A stretch of 64,000 bases of DNA from Hysterangium stoloniferum (lineage: Eukaryota > Basidiomycota > Agaricomycetes > Hysterangiales > Hysterangiaceae). The notes below the pieces were generated by a model. That model saw only the letters and a program-made list of their open reading frames with translations, made no database searches and was not told the DNA's origin. Made by a program: the position numbers and the translations under genes. Below are positions 37,231-47,834 of this stretch, in pieces (position 1 is the first letter of the stretch; each line of letters opens with the position of its first letter). The stretch spans positions 1 through 64,000 of the forward strand of contig WHVD01000149.1 in NCBI GenBank assembly GCA_015178975.1, in the 5' to 3' direction.

Positions 37231-39130
37231 ACACCACCCCGAGACATATTTTGTATATATATCTGGTTCCCCTTGGATAACGCCATGACATGTGGCGCAA
37301 TTGACTCCTGTGACGCGAGGGATTTATCGGTTCGGAATTCTGCATCCAGTCTGCTCTACTGATCCTGAAACATATACCAGTCGAGTGGTACTTCGTGATT
37401 GATAGACGAGGCTAGTACATATTAATTTGAAATTGATCCCGCACAAAGATATTTATCGGATGCCGGTTTGCCGGGGATCGCCTCGTCCTAATTACATAAG
37501 CGATCGGTACCGATCGTGATTCGATCACGTTGCCATTTTGCTCCCGCAGCTGCACAGACTAGAAAACAGACTGCTCACCGTTATTGACATTATGAATAGG
37601 GCATTGCGAACCTTGATCTATGCTGCTTTCGTCTATATCCAAAATGTGTGTCTGCGCAACTCAGCTTGTTTATGACTTTGATTCTGGGTTTGATTGTCTC
37701 GTCATATCTCAATTTGTGTCTGCGCAACTCAGCTCGATTATGGCCTTGATTCCAATAAATTTTATTCTGGTTCGATATATCTGGAATTGAGCGGGGACTG
37801 GAAATGGTTGTACTAGCCCACCCGAGCATGCGTGCACCGATGACCTTTCTTTAGACAACGGGGTGGAAGTTGTAACTCGTCCTTGTGCTCTTTATATCTT
37901 GTGCACACAAGAGATAGCGCATCAAAAATATCTGTGTAACTTTCTTACTTCCCGCACCCAGATTTATACGTCTTCGCCATCTGGTTTGCGTCGACTCATC
38001 GGATCCTCTTACCATTTCTCTCTGGCTTCAGCACACCACTGGATAATCCGTTTTTAAAGGTAAGTAGATCTGAAAATATATGGTCTCACCTTTCCCACAC
38101 TTTGTCCCGTTATTTTTCTCCCTCCCTATTGAAGGAGAGAGGCATCTATTTTTTAGTATTTTTAACGTCCCCCAGGTGCCTCTAAAACACAGGAGTCAAT
38201 ATATGCTCTTCAGACAGGTTTCATTCCCTCTATATCTGATCGCATATCTCACGTTACGTGCAGTTCTCCTGCGGCAGCCTAGCACAGTATCGTCTCTCTG
38301 AGACACCTATCAATTATTCATAGTATATAACAGTTTCTCTTTGAATCACGATAATCTCTCCCATCTCTTAATGCAGTTCTGCATCAACCTATCAGTAATG
38401 AAGACGCAAGACCTCAAGTCACTTCAAGAATAATGATTGAGCTCAAAATTCCTCAAGTTGATAATTGATTGTTCCGTTAAATTTGACCACATCTTAAATC
38501 CTCAAGCCCTCAAACTCTATTAGGCCTCAAGATTCAACCTGTCACCCTTAACGTCGGAAAATATTTGTTCAGAGTGTTCTTCTATTGAGCTAGGGTACGT
38601 GTTAGCGATGTGATCCTCGGTGCAATGGAGTCCCTGCAACATGAGCCCCTGCCGAGGATACCGGTGCATCAAGGCAAAGACCGTCGGACAAACTCAAAAG
38701 GCGTATGAACGGGCCCGAAAGAGGGTTATCAGAAGAGATCTGGCGATGAAACCCTTTGTAAAGGGAACGCATGTGAGCCTTGAAATGGCAAATGTCAGAT
38801 CTGGGACCAAAGAGAACTGAACTGAAAACGAGTGTCAAAATGGGGAGAATTGCATGTGTTGCGAGTGCATGCATGGAAGCGAGATTGGGGATATACAGAT
38901 GGAGGCGTCCAGGTTTGAAGAAGCTACGGCTGGAAACCAGAAGATTCTGGTCCGCTGGTCATGCTTGCAAAGCGAAGAAACAAGGCGCAAGGCATTTATG
39001 GATCGGAGTCTCGCAAGCAGTGGTATATACATTATCCTTTTCATCGCCCTCTCTCCTGCTCCTCTCTCTCTCTCTCCTAGGTTTATATTCCCCCATTCTC
39101 TGACTTTGTCGTTTTCATCACACTCCATCA

Positions 39131-41251
39131 ATGGATGCATGCGCCGATCTCATCCCTTATCACCGCGTATCGCGGGCCTGCACTCACTGTCGCCATGAAA
39201 GGTCACGGTGCGACGAAGAGAGGCCCTGCAGCACATGCAGGAATAAGGGAAGGGCCCAGATATGCACAGATGGGTGCGAGGAATGTAGACAAAGGAAACT
39301 AGTGTGAGTTCTATCCGCAACTCTCCGATCTTTCATACTCCGTCCATACTCACCCACATGTACACAGCTGCGACGGCAACCAACCCTGTTCCCCTTGCGC
39401 AAAAAATGGGATAACATGTCTCCCGCTCCTTCGTCGTGTCCCTCGCCCCCCCCGTCAGGTCAAGGCAAAGCAGGTCGTCGCCCCGATCGCCCCGATCGCC
39501 CCGACCCGCCAATCCGCTATCCTCCCGCGTCCCTCTTCCCCCTCTCACCCTCCTCCAACGCCGTATCAACCACCTGACAACATCTGCGAGTCGTGCAAAA
39601 ACGACGGCATTGTTTGCAATGGCGAATTGCCCTGCTCACGCTGCGCAACGCACGACACTCGATGTATTTACCCCCTAGCACCCGGACAAAAACGACGCTG
39701 CGCGTCCTGTCGCCAGCTTAACATCAAGTGCGAGAGGGCACGGCCGTGTGAGCATTGCGTGTATTCAGGGACGAAGTGTATAGACAACCCACGCAAAGGG
39801 AAGGGCCAGAGCTCGAAGGTGAAACGGGCCTGCGCTAGCTGCCGGGCGGACAAGGTCCAGTGCGACGTTGAGTGCGTTGTTGCGTTCGGTTTGCTTTGTT
39901 CGCAATGTATTCACCTTTATTCTTTTTCACAGCTGGCCTTGCAAACGTTGTGTGAAGAGGAAGATTCAGTGCGTCGACCCGTGTAGGGCTTGTGGATGCG
40001 AGGTGCCCGGATGCATGTCCTGTGCGGAGTCGTCTGGTGGCACTCACCATCACTATCAGGAGAGTCCGGCCGAAGCGTCAACGAGCTCGTCTTTACAAGG
40101 TACCGTTTGCGCTGTGCTACTTAATGTATAGTTCCCATCTCTGAACTCGACCACTAGAGAAAGCCTCACCCACGTCGCCGTCCTCACCTCCGGAGTCCCC
40201 TCTATCCCCCTATTCGCATCAAAGCCCCCATAATCACGCAGCTGTATGCGTTCCCGACGCCGATTTACACAACAGCGGTTCACAGGGTGCGTTGTACGCT
40301 GTTTATTAGTTTCATTCTCTATAATGACCTCCAAACTAGGACACAATCCTCCTACTCCCACACCATCCCCATCCCCGATGTTCCCGACACAGCCCTATCT
40401 ATTTCAGCCGCACTCTACATCCCTTCACGATCGCAACACAATGGTGCGTATGGCCACTCCCACTTTGGACCCACACGGTATGCGTTTGTGCTCGGAAGGT
40501 AAGATATTCTATGCTTACTATACTATACCTGTCGTTGCTAACCCCCCCATTAGACTACGAGGAGTCTCCTGGATCGTCGATGTCGCCATTGTCACCTGAT
40601 CCTCTTCAAGTGCCTTCCGCTTCCCTTTATCGCACAACGGCACATCCTGTCGAGCCGCGCTTGTACTCAGACGGTATGTTGTGTTTAGCTGACTACTATT
40701 TTCTCTCATCGCTGAGATGCCAATTAGGCGACGCACAGCGTCCTGTATCGCCGGCGTCCTGTTATCCGTCTCAAAGGCGGCACTCTGGCTCGTATGAAAC
40801 TCCAACGGTGTCGGACGAATCTGCGCCCGCTCTCAGCCCATTAGGGATGGATTCGCACCCGCAAGGTATGTATCTTACTCTTCAGAGAGCCTTTTTCTTT
40901 TCGTCATTGAATAATTTACTAGATGAACTGTCACCCGCGTCCTCCTCCTTATCTCATCCCCCCCAAAGCAACCCTACCGCCTCGTCGTCTCACTCAACGA
41001 CCTCGAGTGCGGACCCTCTCGCCCGCCATCCTTATTATGGTGATGCTTTCCACCATGATGTTGGCGCAGCGTCGGGCTCCCAGCCTCTCCAACGGAGCTT
41101 GCCCTTCACCAGCCCTCTGACGCGACCTCAGGTTATCCACGAGCCTCCGAAAGTAACGCTCCCATCTTTTGCGGAGGCTTTCCCGGAGTTCGTTGGATCC
41201 TCGTTGAGCAACCTACGGGCCGGAGGTCGTATTGTTTCATATCCTGGCTAG
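39131..41251 (+). CDS. Five-cluster Zn2Cys6 protein, copy B (572 aa, eight exons)
   Basis: Exons 39131-39303, 39368-39871, 39933-40099, 40158-40286, 40340-40498, 40554-40673, 40728-40865 and 40923-41251 give 573 codons. Cysteines by residue: cluster 1 at 17,20,27,33,36,45; cluster 2 at 49,52,59,65,68,75; cluster 3 at 131,134,141,147,150,157; cluster 4 at 169,172,179,185,188,195; cluster 5 at 213,216,223,229,232,239; tail at 243,246,248,253,256. Every cluster has the C-x2-C-x6-C-x5-C-x2-C spacing. Cluster 5 is split by intron 2 and carries Trp227 where copies A and C have Arg before the PC. The exon 2 linker has an extra PIA unit compared with copy A. The C-terminal half is Pro/Ser-rich. Regulatory function is inferred from the domain type only. 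Confidence 0.87.
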
Positions 41252-42049
41252 AGCCACGTTAATTTCTGTCGTCGCGTCCGCTTGGTCTACATTCGCTGTG
41301 TTCTTCGCTTTCTTGCTTTCCTGTCGGTCGCTTTCCAAAGTCGTTTTCATTCACATTCACGCAGCCTCGATGATGTGACAAAATACTTATTTAGACTTGG
41401 TGTATCATTAAAATTACGTCAGTATAGTAGGAATAATACTCTCTAGTAACTAATAACTGATAAAGCTTTCAGGGATGTACAGAAATGGAAAAGGCGTTGT
41501 CAGCCATATAAGGCAATCGGGAGTATTATCTTTAACCCGCGGCAGATCGTTTCCATTTGCCTCCATTACGATTACTGTCCCTGTCCTCCTTATTTGTCAT
41601 TTTTGCGACCACGCCACATAATTAACTACAAGTTTTTCCTGCTTCAAGGTCAGACCAAAGTTAGGGTTAGGTTCCATTCTTCATCGCTTCCGTCGGCAGT
41701 CGGTATCGAAATGGCAAAAGTACACGTAACTATTTATTTATTTATCCCCTCATCGCTTGCCTCATAAGAACATTTATTCTAGAAAACCAGCCTATCGTGG
41801 ATAGCTGTCGGATCTCAAATTATTAATTCCTGTTCAATTCAGATCTATGCAGATCCGCAGAAGTGCGTAAGCGCCCCATTAAGCAGTTTTTTGCTCCACG
41901 TGCACCCCGTTCCGGGAGGCCATTCCAGGGCGGGGGCGCAGGAACGTCCCTCTTCCCCCGCGCCTTTTGCTGCATTCACTGTTGCCTGGGTTCTGCGAGA
42001 TGAGGTGTCCATGTGTTTGGTCAGCCTCGAGTTAACCTTGCGTGGCAGG

Positions 42050-42985
42050 GGCAGTGATTGCAGAATGGAAACGATTTGCCGCGTACTCTAATCCATGATC
42101 CCCGTGTATGGCCTTTTCTATTTCTGTACATTTCTGAAGCAGTTTTATTAGTAAGGTATGGAAAGAATTATTCGTAATATACTTTTGGGACGACTGACGT
42201 AATTTTAATGATACAGATGAAAAACCAAGCATGGTCACATCATTCAGGCTGCGTGAATGTGAATGAAAACGACTTTGGAAAGTGATCGACAGGAAAGCAA
42301 GAAAGCGAAAAGCACAGTTGAAAATGTAGACCAAGCGGACGTGACGACAGCAATTAGCGTGGCTCTCTAGCCAGGATATGAAATAATACGACCTCCGGCA
42401 CGTAGGTTGCTCAACGAGGATCCAACAAATTCCGGGAAAGTCTCCACAAAAGATGGGAGCGTTACTTTTGGAGGCTCGTGGATAACCAGAGGTCGCGTCA
42501 GAGGGCTGGTGAAGGGCAAGCTCCGCTGGAGAGGCTGGGAGCCCGACGCTGCGCCAACATCATGGTGGAAAGCGTCACCATAATAAGGATGGCGGGCGAG
42601 AGGGTCCGCACTCGAGGTCGTTGAGTGAGACGACGAGGCGGTAGGGTTGCTTTGGGGGGGATGAGATAAGGAGGAGGACGCGGGTGACAGTTCATCTAGT
42701 AAATTATTCAATGACAAAAAGAAAATGACTTACTGAAGAGAAATACGTACCTTGCGGATGCGAATGCATCCCTAATGGGCTGAGAGCAGGTGCAGATTCG
42801 TCCGACACCGTTGGAGTTTCATATGAGCCAGAGTGCCGCCCTTGAGACGGATAACAGGACGCTGGCGACACAGGACGCTGTGCATCGCCTAATTGGTATT
42901 TCAGCGATGTGAGAAAATAATAGTCAGCTAAGTACAACATACCCTCTGAGTAGGAGCGCGGCTCGACAGGACGTGGCGTTGTGTG
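42050..42985. repeat. Segment D, partial fourth copy of the duplicated unit
   Basis: Same orientation as arm A, matching about 25690-26640. It lies directly after arm B, so B and D are tail to tail. On the right it stops inside an exon and is joined to arm C at about 42985-42990. Confidence 0.85.
42367..42985 (-). pseudogene. Truncated Zn2Cys6-array gene, copy D (last exons only)
   Basis: This contains the final exon (about 42695-42367), the preceding exon, and a stub of the one before it. The reading matches copies A-C (for example LPFTSPLTRPLVIHEPP and NLRAGGRIISYPG). The 5' part with all zinc clusters is missing: the sequence breaks off after the codons for a PRSY-like stretch and changes to the distal flank of arm C. 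Two changes in the last exon (FVETFPEF for FAEAFPEF) are private to this copy. It has no promoter of its own and is presumably dead. Confidence 0.85.
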
Positions 42986-44752
42986 ATATTGGTCCCGCAC
43001 AAAGATCTTTATCGGATGCCGGGTTGCCGGCGATCGCCTCTTCTTGATTACATGAGCGATCGGTACCGATTGTGATTCGATCACGTTGCCATTTTGCTCC
43101 CGCAGCTGCACAGACTAGAGAACAGACTGCTCACCGTTATTGACATTATGAATAGGGCATTGCGAAGCTTGATCTATGTTGCTTTCGTCTATATCCAAAT
43201 GTGTGTCTGCGCAACTCAGCTTGTTTATGGACTTTGATTCTGGTTTGATTGTTTCGTCATACCTCAATTTGTGTCTGCGCAACTCAGCTCGACTATGGCT
43301 TGCATTCCAATGAATTTTATTCTGGTTCGATATATCTGGAATTGAGCGGGGACTGGCAATGGTTGTACTAGCCTTTTGAACCCTATGAAGATGCGTGCAC
43401 CAATGACCTTTTTTTAGACAACGGTGGAAGTTGTAACTCGTCCTTCAATGTTGTGCTCTTTACATCTTGTGCACACAAGAGATAACGCATCAAAAATACC
43501 ATATAACTTTTTCACTGCCCGCACCTACACCTATGCGTCTTCGCCATCTGGTCTGTGTCGACTCATTGGATCGTCTTACCAGTTCTCTCTGGCTTCACCA
43601 GACCACTGGATAATCCGTTTATATTTTAAAAGGTAAGTAGATCTAAAATATATAGTCTTAGCTTTTCCACACTTTGTCCCGTTATTTTTCTCCCTCCCCA
43701 TTGGAGAGAGGCATCTATTTTTTAGTATTTTTAACGTCCCCCAGGTGCCTCTAAAACTCAGGAGTCAACATATGTTCTTCAGTGAACAGGTTTCACTCCC
43801 TCTATATCTGATCGTATATCTCACGTTACGGGCAGTTCTCCTGCCGCAGCTAGAACAGTATCGTCTCTCGGAGACACCTATCAATTATTCATAGTATATT
43901 ACAATTTCTCTTTGAATCCCGATGATCTCCCATCTCTTAATGCAGTTCTGCATCAAACTATCAGTAGTGAAGACGCAAGACCTCAAGTCACTTCAAGGAT
44001 CATGATTAAGCTCAAAAATCCTCAAGTTCATAATTGATTGTTCTGTTAAATTTGACCGCATCCTTAAATCCTCAAGCCCTCAAACTCTACCAGGCCTCAA
44101 GATTCAATATGTCACCCTTTTACGTCGGAAAAATATTTGTTCAGAGTGTTCTTCTTCTATTGAGCTAGGGTACGTGGTATGTGTTAGCGATGTGATCCCC
44201 GGTGCAATGTGATCCCCTGCAACATCCGAGGACACCGGTGGTGCATCAAGACAAAGAAAAAAGAAGACCGACGGACAAACTCAAAAGGCGTACATATGAA
44301 CCGGGCCCGAAAGAGGGTTATCAGAAGAAAATCGCAGAGATCTGGCGATGAGACCCTTCGAAAGGCATGCATCTGAGCCTTGAAATGGCAGGACGTCAAA
44401 TTCGGGACCCAAAGAGAAAAGAACTGAACCAACGAAAAAAAAGAATGGCAAAATGAGGAGACTAGCATGTGTTGAGTGTACATGCATGGAAGCGAGATGG
44501 GGGTGATATACAGATAGAGGCGTCCAGCTTTGAAGAAGTTACGGCTGGAAACCAGAAGATTCTCATCGGGGCCCGCTGGTCATGCTTGCAAAGCGAAACA
44601 ACACGGCGCAAGGCATTTATGGATTGGAATCTCGCAAGCAGTGGTATATATATTCTCCTTTTCATCGCCTTCTATCCTGCTCCTCTCTCTATCTCTCCCT
44701 AGGTTTATAATCCCCCACCCTCTAACTTTGTTGCTATCTTCACACTTCATCA

Positions 44753-47061
44753 ATGGATGCATGCGCCAATCTCCTCCCTTATCACCGTGTATCGCGGGCC
44801 TGCACTCACTGTCGCCATGAAAGGACACGGTGTGATGAAGAAAGGCCCTGCAGCACGTGCAGAAATAAGGGAAGGGCCCAAATATGCACAGATGGGTGCG
44901 AAGGATGTAGTCAAAGGAAACTAATGTGAGTTCTATCCGCAACTCTCCGATCTTTCATACTCCGTCCATACTCACCCACATGTACACAGCTGCGACGGCA
45001 ACCAGCCCTGTTCCCCCTGCGCACAAAAGGGCATAACATGTCTCCCGCTCCTTCGTCGTGTCCCTCGCCCCCCCCGTCAGGTCAAGGCAAAGCAGGTCGT
45101 CGCCCCGATCGCCCCGCCCCGCCAATCCGCTATCCTCCCGCGTCCCTCTTCCCCCTCTCACCCTCCTCCAAAGCCGTATCAACCACCTGACAAAATCTGC
45201 GAGTCGTGCAAAAACGACGGTATTGTTTGCAATGGCGAATTGCCCTGCTCACGCTGCGCAACGCACGACACTCGATGTATTTTTCCCCTAGCACCCGGAC
45301 CAAAACCACGTTGTGCGTCCTGTCGCCAGCTGAATATCAAGTGCGAGAGGGCACGGCCGTGTGAGAATTGCGTGTATTCAGGGACGGAGTGCATAGACAA
45401 TGAACGCAAAGGGAAGGGCCAGAGCTTGAAGGTGAAACGGGCCTGCGCTAGTTGTCGTGCGGACAAGGTCCAGTGCGACGTTGAGTGCGTTTTTGCGTTT
45501 TTGCTTCGTTCGCATATTCACAGTTTGTTCTTTTTCACAGCCGGCCTTGCAAACGTTGTGTGAAGAGGAAGATTCAGTGCGTCGACCCGTGTAGGGCTTG
45601 TGGATGCGAGGTGCCCGGATGCATGTCCTGTGCGGAGTCGTCTGGTGGCACTCACCATCACTATCAGGAGAGTCCGGCCGAAGCGTCGACGAGCTCGTCT
45701 TCACAAGGTACCGTTTACGCTGTGCTACTTAATGTATAGTTCCCGTCTCTGAACTCGACCACTAGACAAAGCCTCACCCACGTCGCCGTCCTCACCTCTA
45801 GAGTCCCCTCTATCCCCCTATTCGCGTCAAAGCCCCCATAATCACGCAGCTGTATGCGTTCCCCAGGAGAGTCCAGCCGAAGCGTCAACGAGCTCGTCTT
45901 TACAAGGTGCCGTTTGCGCTGTGCTATTTAATGTGTAGTTCTCATTGCTGAACTCGACCACTAGACGAAGCCACCCCCACCTCGCCGTCATCACCTCTGG
46001 AGTCCCCTCTATCCCCCTATTCGCATCAAAGCCTCCATAATCACACCGCTGTATGCGCTCCCGACGCCGATTCTCACAACAGCGGTTCACAGGGTGCGTT
46101 GTACGCTGTTTATTAATTTCATTCTCTATAATGACCTGCAAACTAGGTCGCAGTTCTCCTACTCCCACTCCGTCCCCATCCCCGATGTTCCCGACACAGC
46201 CCTATCTATTTCAGCCGCACTCTACATCCCTTCACGATCGCAACACAATGGTGCGTATGGCCACTCCCACTTTGGACCCACACGGTATGCGTTTGTGCTC
46301 GGAAGGTAAGATATTCTATGCTTACTATACTATACCTGTCGTTGCTAACCCCCCCCCCATTAGACTACGAGGAGTCTCCTGGATCGCCGATGTCGCCATT
46401 GTCACCTGATCCTCTTCAAGTGCCTTCCGCTTCCCTTTATCGCACAACGGCACATCCTGTCGAGCCGCGCTTGTACTCAGACGGTATGTTGTGTTTAGCT
46501 GACTATTATTTCCCCTCATCGCTGAGATGCCAATTAGGCGACGCACAACGTCCTGTGTGGCCGGCGTCCTGTTATCCGTCTCAAAGGCGGCACTCTGGCT
46601 CGTATGATCCTCCAACGGTGTCGGACGAATATGCCCCTGCTCTCATCCCATTAAGGATGCATTCGCATCCGCAAGGTGTGTATTTTACTCTTCAGTAAGC
46701 CTTTTTCTTCTTGTCATTGAATAATTCACTAGATGAAACGTCACCCGCGTCCTCCTCCTTATCTCATCCCCCCCAAAGTAACCCTACCGCCTCGTTGTCT
46801 CACTCAACGACGTCGAGTGCGGACCCTCTCACCGGCCATCCTTATTATGGTGACGCTTTCCGCCATGATGTTGGCGCAGCGTCGGGCTCCCAGCCTCTCC
46901 AGCGGAGCTTGCCCTTCACCAGCCCTTTGACCCGACCTCAAATTGTCCACGAGCCTCCGAAAGTAACGCTCCCGTCTTTTGCGGAAGCTTTCCCGGAGTT
47001 CGTTGGATCCTCGTTGAGCAACTTACGGGCCGGAGGTCGTGTTATTTCATATCCTCGCTAG
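44753..47061 (+). CDS. Five-cluster Zn2Cys6 protein, copy C (616 aa, nine exons)
   Basis: Exons 44753-44925, 44990-45484, 45541-45707, 45766-45906, 45965-46093, 46147-46305, 46364-46483, 46538-46675 and 46733-47061 total 617 codons. All five Zn2Cys6 clusters are kept. Differences from A and B lie between the cysteines, for example ASCRQLN with PKPRC before it, and GTEC for GTKC. A tandem duplication inside the exon 3/exon 4 region adds exon 45766-45906 and keeps the frame, so the protein is longer by 44-47 residues. The C-terminus ends SYPR instead of SYPG. Conservation of every splice site and of the frame, despite the duplication, suggests the gene is still under constraint or is very young. 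Confidence 0.84.
45665..46062 (+). repeat. 199 bp in-frame tandem duplication within copy C
   Basis: Unit 1 is 45665-45863 and unit 2 is 45864-46062. Each runs from the CAGGAGAGTCC of exon 3 through an intron into the exon that encodes the AVC-P stretch. Unit 1 is of copy-B type and unit 2 of copy-A type at nearly all positions where A and B differ. Confidence 0.85.
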
Positions 47062-47834
47062 AGAGCCACGCTAATTGCTGTCGTCGCATCCTCTTGGTCT
47101 ACATTTTTCTGCTGTACTCTTCGCTTTCTTGCTTTCCTGTCGAGCGCTTTCCAAAGTCGTTTTCATTCACGTTCACGCAGCCTCGATGATATGACAAAAT
47201 ACTTATTTAGACTTGGTTTTTTATTTGTATAATTGTGTCATTAGAATCACGTCAGTCGTTCAAAAAAGTATAGTAGGAATAATACTTTCCATACCCCTAC
47301 TAATAACTAATAAAACTGCTTCAGAGATGTACAGAAATGGAAAAGGCGTTGTCAGCCATACACGTCAAAGGGGATCATAGATTCACTGCCCCTGCCCTCC
47401 TTATTTTGTCATTTTGGCGACCACGCCACATAATTAAGTAACTAGAAGTACTTTCTGCCTCAAGGTTAACTCAAGGCTGACCAAAGTTAGGTTCCATTAT
47501 TTAGCGGTTCCGTCGGCAGTTGGTATCGAAATGGCAAAAGTACACGTAACTATTTATTTATTCCCCCATCGCTTGCCTCGCAAGACCATTTATTCCAGAA
47601 AATCACCTTATCGTGGATAGCTGTCGGATCTCAAATTATTAATTCATGTTCAATTCAGATCTCTTATACAGATCCCTCAGAAGTCCGTAAGCGCCCCATT
47701 AAGCAATTTTTCTCCACGTGGACCCCATTCCGGGAAGCCATTCCAGGGCAGGGGCTCAGAAATGTCCTTCTTCATCAGCGCCTTTTGTTGTATTCACTGT
47801 TGCCTGGGTTCTAGGAGATGAGTTGTCCATGCGA

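Larger units (their letters stand above)
36552..42021. repeat. Arm B of the large inverted repeat
   Basis: The reverse complement of 25228-30797. The left edge lies inside the Sec2-like pseudogene at CCTTGATATG; the right edge ends at ...GAGGTGTCCATGTG. Divergence from arm A is low but spread over the whole length, so the arms are not an assembly echo of one sequence. Confidence 0.9.
42990..47834. repeat. Arm C, third copy of the duplicated unit
   Basis: Plus orientation like arm B. It begins at CCGCACAAAGATC, which corresponds to about 37436 in arm B, so it lacks the Sec2-like part. It ends at about 47834, near the equivalent of the right edge of arm B. It is more diverged from A and B than they are from each other in the flanks. 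Confidence 0.87.

Noticed and set aside
25228-47834. Assembly artefact as an explanation for the repeated arms
   Set aside because: The copies differ by many substitutions and indels and by a copy-specific duplication, and each gene keeps its frame, so they are distinct loci.
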